A stretch of DNA of 64,000 nucleotides from positions 930,001-994,000 of the forward strand of contig OZ244590.1 in NCBI GenBank assembly GCA_965218205.1. The letters are read 5' to 3'. The DNA comes from CBDDCA01 sp965218205 (GTDB lineage: Bacteria; Spirochaetota; Spirochaetia; WTKD01; G963693115). The translations under genes and the position numbers were made by a program. Below are positions 59,477 through 64,000 of the stretch, in pieces (positions within the stretch are counted from its first letter, which is position 1; each line of letters opens with the position of its first letter). The notes below the pieces were generated by a model that worked only from the letters and a program-made list of their open reading frames with translations, was not told where the DNA came from and ran no database searches.

Positions 59477-60979
59477 ATGCTAGAGCTTAGAAATATTAGT
59501 AAAACATTTCCTGGTATAAACGCATTGAGTAATGTTACGCTTACTGTTCGTAAGGCCTCTGTACATGTAGTATGTGGAGAGAATGGTGCAGGAAAATCTA
59601 CTATTATGAAGATTCTGAGTGGAGTATATCGTCCTGATTCGGGAAATATATTTTTACATGGAAAAGAAATTTTTATCAGAACTCCTATAGATGCAGAGAA
59701 ATATCGTATATCTATGATATTTCAAGAATTAAATTATATTCCAGAAATTACTATTGCTGAATTTTTATATCTAGGGCATTGGCCTACAACATTTCTTAAG
59801 ACTATTGATTGGAAAGCAATACAAGAGAACGCAAAACAAATTCTTAAAAATGAGCATATTCCTTTTTCTTTTGACACTAAATTAAAAGATATTTCTATTT
59901 CTACTATTCAATTACTTGAAATAATAAAAGCTACTGTTATTGGTAATTCTGATATTATCATTATGGATGAGCCAACTTCTGCTATTACGAATAATGAGGT
60001 GGAGCTTTTGTTTAAGAAGATAGACACTCTTACATCACAAGGAAAGAGTATTATATATGTATCTCATAAGATGGAAGAAATTTTTCAAATTGCAGACGAT
60101 ATTAGTATATTACGAGATGGGTTTCTTGTTTCAAGTGGAAATAAAGCGAGCTTTACAATGGATAGTGTTATTACCCATATGGTAGGACGAGAGATATCAC
60201 GTGAATATCCTAAAAAAGAAGTGTTGCAAGGGGATATGCTTTTGGAAGTAAAGGATATTTCAAATGAGGCGTTTCACTCTGTTTCTTTTTCGTTAAGAGA
60301 AGGTGAGATTATAGGCTTTGCTGGTTTGATAGGAGCAGGCAGAACAGAAGTAGCTAGAGCTCTCTTTGGGTTGGATGCATATGCTCATGGTGCTGTGTAT
60401 GTGAGAAATCAGCCTGTGAGTATACGTAATCCTATTGATGCTATTGAACGAGGCATAGTTATGCTCTCTGAAGATAGAAGACGGTTTGGGCTTATTCCTA
60501 TAAGAAGTGTAAAAGAGAATATCACATTGTCATCTTTACAGCAGTATATACATCATGGGAGGCTTCATAAAAAAGCAGAAGAAAAAGATGTGAATAATTT
60601 ATGTGAAAAAATGAATATCAAAACCTCATCTATTGATGTAAATGTTGATGTGCTCAGTGGAGGTAATCAACAGAAAGTAGTGTTTGCAAAGTGGTTGCTA
60701 CAAGATCCCAGTATTTTTATCATGGATGAACCTACAAGAGGGATAGATGTTGGTGCAAAATATGAAATGTACACATTGATGCAAGAACTAGTACAGCAGA
60801 AGAAAGGCATACTTATGATCTCTTCGGAACTTCCAGAGTTGATGGGTATGTGTGATAGAATTTATATACTTCATGAAGGAACTATCACTGGACAAATACA
60901 GAAACATGATTTTAATTCTGAAACTATTATGAAATATGCTACAGGATTGGAGAGAACTGCAGTAGAGGAATATGTATGA
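59477..60979 (+). CDS. Sugar ABC transporter ATP-binding protein (RbsA/MglA type)
   Basis: A 500-residue tandem ABC ATPase, the layout of ribose, galactose and inositol importers. The first domain has GENGAGKST, a divergent signature (ISISTIQLLEI) and Walker B IIIMDEPTSAI. The second has a degenerate P-loop (GLIGAGRTE), LSGGNQQKVVFAKWL and FIMDEPTRGIDVGAK. The neighbours iolA and iolE suggest myo-inositol or a related cyclitol as substrate. ATG 59,477 has no ribosome site; a TATAGT box lies at 59,469-59,474, so a leaderless start is possible. The stop overlaps the permease start (ATGA). Confidence 0.93.
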   Translation: MLELRNISKTFPGINALSNVTLTVRKASVHVVCGENGAGKSTIMKILSGVYRPDSGNIFLHGKEIFIRTPIDAEKYRISMIFQELNYIPEITIAEFLYLGHWPTTFLKTIDWKAIQENAKQILKNEHIPFSFDTKLKDISISTIQLLEIIKATVIGNSDIIIMDEPTSAITNNEVELLFKKIDTLTSQGKSIIYVSHKMEEIFQIADDISILRDGFLVSSGNKASFTMDSVITHMVGREISREYPKKEVLQGDMLLEVKDISNEAFHSVSFSLREGEIIGFAGLIGAGRTEVARALFGLDAYAHGAVYVRNQPVSIRNPIDAIERGIVMLSEDRRRFGLIPIRSVKENITLSSLQQYIHHGRLHKKAEEKDVNNLCEKMNIKTSSIDVNVDVLSGGNQQKVVFAKWLLQDPSIFIMDEPTRGIDVGAKYEMYTLMQELVQQKKGILMISSELPELMGMCDRIYILHEGTITGQIQKHDFNSETIMKYATGLERTAVEEYV

Positions 60980-61947
60980 AAAAGTTTGTTTTATATGTTC
61001 AAAAGATAAGCAGAGAGTATAGTATCTATATTGTATTATTGGTACTGTTTATACTTTGTACTTTTTTGAATGAAAATTTTCTTACAGTAGGAAACTTAAC
61101 TAATATTTCTCGTCAAATATCAGTGACAACAATATTGGCATTTGGAGCTACTATTTTAATTATTGGTGGTATGCTTGATTTATCCTGCGGTTCTGTTCTT
61201 GCTTTGTCAGGAACTATCTCGGTATATGTGTATACACAAGGAGGAACACTGCTATCAGCGGTGTTTGTTGGGATATTGGTAGGAGTGCTGTGTAATTTTG
61301 TGAATGGTATCTTAGTACAGGTATTTCATGCTCCGCCTTTTATTGCAACACTTGCTATGCTCACTATGGCAAGAGGAGCTGCCTTACTCTTTACAAAAGG
61401 AAGAGATATATATCAAATTGGTAATTATACAGTATTAGGACAAGGAAGTATTGGAATTATTCCTATTCCTGTGATAGTCATGCTAGCTATTATGGGACTA
61501 ACATGGTATATGTTATCTCATACACGGTTTGGGAGATCTCTGTATGCAATAGGAGGAAACGAAGATGCAGCAAGGGTATCAGGTATCAATACAGGCAAAA
61601 TTAAGATAATGGCATATCTTATAAATGGAGTTTTTGTTGCTATAGCTGGTATGTTATTTATGGCAAGAATAAATGTAGGAAGCCCTAATGGTGGTGTTGG
61701 CTATGAGTTTGAAGCATTGACTGCCGCTATTATTGGAGGAACAAGTTTTTCGGGAGGCATTGGGTCTGCTTCTGGAACACTTGCAGGAGCATTTATAGTT
61801 GGATTCTTAAACAATATTATGAATTTATTAGGGATTGACTCATATTTACAGCAAACAATAAAAGGAGCAATTATCGCATTAGCGGTGATATATGATATAT
61901 ATGCAAAAAATAAAAGAGTATCTAAAAAATTAGGAAAACAGGTATAA
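60976..61947 (+). CDS. Sugar ABC transporter permease (RbsC type)
   Basis: A 323-residue inner-membrane permease with about eight to ten hydrophobic segments. It carries the family marks GGMLDLSCGSVLALSGT, PPFIATLAMLTMARGAAL, the EAA-like loop AIGGNEDAARVSGINTGKIK and the C-terminal AAIIGGTSFSGGIGS. It is the membrane partner of the tandem ATPase before it and the binding protein after it. Confidence 0.95.
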   Translation: MKKFVLYVQKISREYSIYIVLLVLFILCTFLNENFLTVGNLTNISRQISVTTILAFGATILIIGGMLDLSCGSVLALSGTISVYVYTQGGTLLSAVFVGILVGVLCNFVNGILVQVFHAPPFIATLAMLTMARGAALLFTKGRDIYQIGNYTVLGQGSIGIIPIPVIVMLAIMGLTWYMLSHTRFGRSLYAIGGNEDAARVSGINTGKIKIMAYLINGVFVAIAGMLFMARINVGSPNGGVGYEFEALTAAIIGGTSFSGGIGSASGTLAGAFIVGFLNNIMNLLGIDSYLQQTIKGAIIALAVIYDIYAKNKRVSKKLGKQV

Positions 61948-62022
61948 TTATAGTAACGCTCATAAAGTAAATTAAGAATATAATATACTATATATAGTAT
62001 TTTCATGTATAAGGAGGTTTAT

Positions 62023-63063
62023 ATGAAAAATATAGTTTCTATGGTAGTGATAGTAGCGGTCTTTCTGATAGTTGCTATTAGTTCTGTATCTTGTGTTCGT
62101 AATGATGCAAAACAGAAAAAGGAAGCACAGGAAGCACAGGAAGCACAGGAATCATCTCGTCAATCTGTTAAGAGTGATGCTATGCAAAAAACATATCGTG
62201 TAGCTTTTATTGCAAGAGCACAACAAGATTCGTTTGCCGCTTGGTTGGTTAATTCACTGGAGCGTGTTGCTAAGCAAGAATATCCTGATATAAAACTTGA
62301 TATTTTTGATAGTCAAGCTGATGACGCAAAAGAGAATGCGTTTATTGAAAATGCACTTACTAATAAGTATGATTTGATTATAGTACAGCCAAATAATACT
62401 GAAGCTCAGCGTCCCTATATTGAAAAAATTGTCGCTGCTAATATTCCTGTAATAACGACTAACCCTCGAATTGATGTTGCTGGAGCAAATACGGTGGACG
62501 CTGATCCGTATGAACAAGCTGCTATCAATGCAAGAGTGGCACTGCAGCAGATTCCTCAAAATGCCAATGTGGTCATTCTTAATGGCCCTCCAGGAAATAC
62601 ACATGCTATTAAAAGAAGAGAAGCGTGGCAAAGAGAGTTTTTAGACAAAAGAAATGATGTGACAATAGTAGGGGAACAAATTGCAAATTGGAATAAAGAT
62701 GAAGCCATACGATATATGGAAGATTGGGTGCAAGTAAATCCTAAAATTGACGCTGTCATTTCTATGAATGATAATATGGCAGCAGGTGCTATTGAAGTGA
62801 TAAAGGATAATAAAGCGTATGAGAATATATTAGTGTATGGAGTTGATGGAACAGTTGAGGCTGCATTGCTTATACAAGAGGGAAAGTTTACTTCTACGTC
62901 TTTACAAAATGCGTATACGTTAGCAGAAGTAAATCTTCAGGCAGCTCATGATTTATTGACAGGAAAAGTTGAAAGATTAGACATAGATATAAAATGTCCA
63001 CTATACGATAGTAGTAATGTTGATGAACTTATTCAGATACATAAAGAAGCAGGAGCTTTATAA
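62023..63063 (+). CDS. Sugar-binding lipoprotein of the ABC transporter (RbsB type)
   Basis: A substrate-binding protein of about 346 residues, made as a lipoprotein: the signal peptide ends at SSVSC (Cys about 25). The periplasmic-binding fold is recognised by YRVAFIARAQQDSFAAWLVN, LIIVQPNNTEAQRPYIEKI, IPVITTNPRID and ISMNDNMAAGAIEVIKD. A short tether after the Cys contains three 9-base repeats coding EAQ units. ATG 62,023 follows AAGGAGG; an earlier in-frame ATG at 62,005 is rejected because it lacks one. Ligand not proven; inositol or a related sugar is favoured by context. Confidence 0.92.
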   Translation: MKNIVSMVVIVAVFLIVAISSVSCVRNDAKQKKEAQEAQEAQESSRQSVKSDAMQKTYRVAFIARAQQDSFAAWLVNSLERVAKQEYPDIKLDIFDSQADDAKENAFIENALTNKYDLIIVQPNNTEAQRPYIEKIVAANIPVITTNPRIDVAGANTVDADPYEQAAINARVALQQIPQNANVVILNGPPGNTHAIKRREAWQREFLDKRNDVTIVGEQIANWNKDEAIRYMEDWVQVNPKIDAVISMNDNMAAGAIEVIKDNKAYENILVYGVDGTVEAALLIQEGKFTSTSLQNAYTLAEVNLQAAHDLLTGKVERLDIDIKCPLYDSSNVDELIQIHKEAGAL

Positions 63064-63092
63064 TATCATATTTTAATTGCTAGGAGGAGTAT

Positions 63093-64000
63093 ATGCAATC
63101 ATTAGTATTAGAAAAACAACATGTATTATCGTTGAGAGATTTTGATGTACAAGAAACGCTTGGAGCTACTGATGTAAGAATTCAGATAAAGGCCTGTGGC
63201 ATATGTGGGAGCGATGTACATTATTTCAAAGAGGGAAGGATTGGTGATTTTATAGTACGAGAGCCAATGATACTTGGACATGAGGCTTCGGGAGTGGTCA
63301 TTGAAGTAGGAGAGCAGGTGCGTTCTGTAAAGGTAGGAGAGAGAGTATGCATGGAACCAGGTATACCGAATTATATGTCAACGGAATCTTTGGAAGGAAA
63401 CTATAATCTTGATGATGAGGTACGTTTTTGGGCAACTCCTCCTGTGCATGGAGTGATGAGGGAGAGTGTGGTGCATCCAGAAGCATTGACCTTTAAGCTG
63501 CCCGATAATGTCAGCTTTCATGAAGGAGCAATGATTGAGCCACTTGCAGTAGGGGTTGAAGCAGCAAAAAGAGCACATGTGTGTCCTGGCGATATAGCAC
63601 TTGTTACTGGAGCTGGCCCTATTGGAATTTTAGTCGCATTGAGTGCGCTTGCAAGTGGCTGTAGTAAAGTGATCATTTCTGATCTGTCTGATATAAAACT
63701 GAACATTGCATCTCAGTTTGAAGGAATAGTAATAGCAACTCCTACTGAGCTTAGTGAGACAGTAAAGAGAGAAACAGAAGGAAAAGGAGTGGATATATTG
63801 TTTGAGGCAAGCGGTAGTACAGTACTGTTTCCTGATATATTTAGGCGGTGTAAAAAAGCATCTCGTGCAATTCTTGTGGGAATGCCAAGCTCTCCAGTAT
63901 CGCTTGATGTTCCGCTTATACAAACAAGAGGGATAAAAATTGATACTGTATTTCGATATGTAAATTGTTTTAAGCGTGCGTTACAATTAGTTTCATCAAA
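63093..64000 (+). CDS. Sorbitol dehydrogenase-like zinc enzyme (cut by right edge)
   Basis: A medium-chain dehydrogenase, open to the end of the window (302 codons seen). Catalytic zinc ligands are expected at Cys in ACGICGSDVH, His-Glu in LGHEASG and Glu in MIEPLAVGVEA. The NAD fold has VTGAGPIGILVAL, and FRYVNCFKRAL near the end matches sorbitol dehydrogenase. The usual structural-zinc lobe with four Cys is replaced by MEPGIPNYMSTESLEGNYNL, as in sorbitol dehydrogenases of animal type that bind only the catalytic zinc. ATG 63,093 follows AGGAGGAG. In this operon it could oxidise a polyol or inositol. Confidence 0.9.
   Translation, partial: MQSLVLEKQHVLSLRDFDVQETLGATDVRIQIKACGICGSDVHYFKEGRIGDFIVREPMILGHEASGVVIEVGEQVRSVKVGERVCMEPGIPNYMSTESLEGNYNLDDEVRFWATPPVHGVMRESVVHPEALTFKLPDNVSFHEGAMIEPLAVGVEAAKRAHVCPGDIALVTGAGPIGILVALSALASGCSKVIISDLSDIKLNIASQFEGIVIATPTELSETVKRETEGKGVDILFEASGSTVLFPDIFRRCKKASRAILVGMPSSPVSLDVPLIQTRGIKIDTVFRYVNCFKRALQLVSS

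Overview
The window is a low-GC chromosomal segment of a spirochaete, most likely a Treponema-like, host-associated member. The evidence is a flagellar export operon in the order fliY-fliO-fliP-fliQ-fliR-flhB-flhA-flhF-flhG-(hypothetical)-fliA-DUF342 protein, which is the arrangement known from treponemes, together with spirochaete-style lipoprotein signal peptides. No species can be assigned from the sequence alone.

Layout. 1-12,550: a tightly packed plus-strand flagellar operon that enters from the left edge with the end of fliY and closes with three genes of less certain role. 12,540-14,153: a solitary adenine DNA methyltransferase on the minus strand. 14,282-29,972: a tandem family of four large surface lipoproteins built from FN3-like domains of about 121 residues, an Ig-like domain and, in three of the four, BspA/DUF285 repeats of 25 residues. 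Copies of the flanking DNA, a promoter whose spacer is a T13 tract, and a scar of a neighbouring gene record repeated duplication and recombination here. 29,993-39,638: cell-wall and chromosome genes (class B PBP with PASTA domain, LysM/M23 peptidase, RNase HII, an SMC without a recognisable hinge), a small lipoprotein, a Gln/Ser-rich exported protein and a patatin-fold protein that has lost its catalytic residues. 39,619-44,391: a KAP-type P-loop ATPase, tRNA-Asn, and an EcoRI-type methyltransferase next to a DUF262-HNH nuclease that is frameshifted at an (AT)5 tract. 44,534-48,668: a SUF iron-sulfur operon (sufT-like, sufC, sufB, sufD, Rieske protein). 48,772-49,955: a 39-residue Cys-rich peptide gene with its own promoter and terminator, then a small protein paired with a retropepsin-like protease. 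50,076-54,910: aldo/keto reductase, OsmC, ffh, rpsP, khpA, rimM, trmD. 55,048-64,000: a probable inositol or related sugar operon (iolA-like, transaldolase-like, iolE, TauE/SafE permease, sugar ABC transporter, sorbitol-dehydrogenase-like gene cut by the right edge).

How the parts work together. The left third makes the type III flagellar export gate and its placement GTPase/ATPase pair plus the flagellar sigma factor. The lipoprotein array looks like a system for surface variation: switching through the homopolymer in the promoter and recombination among about 28 FN3-coding repeats in the same orientation. The restriction-modification cassette may also switch by slippage. Five copies of a 20-base degenerate intergenic sequence lie between 42 and 55 kb, two of them flanking the restriction-modification cassette. 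Several genes appear to start at codons other than ATG, GTG or TTG (fliO at 548, the patatin-like gene at 38,562, the TauE gene at 58,661). These starts are inferred from domain and membrane topology, not proven.
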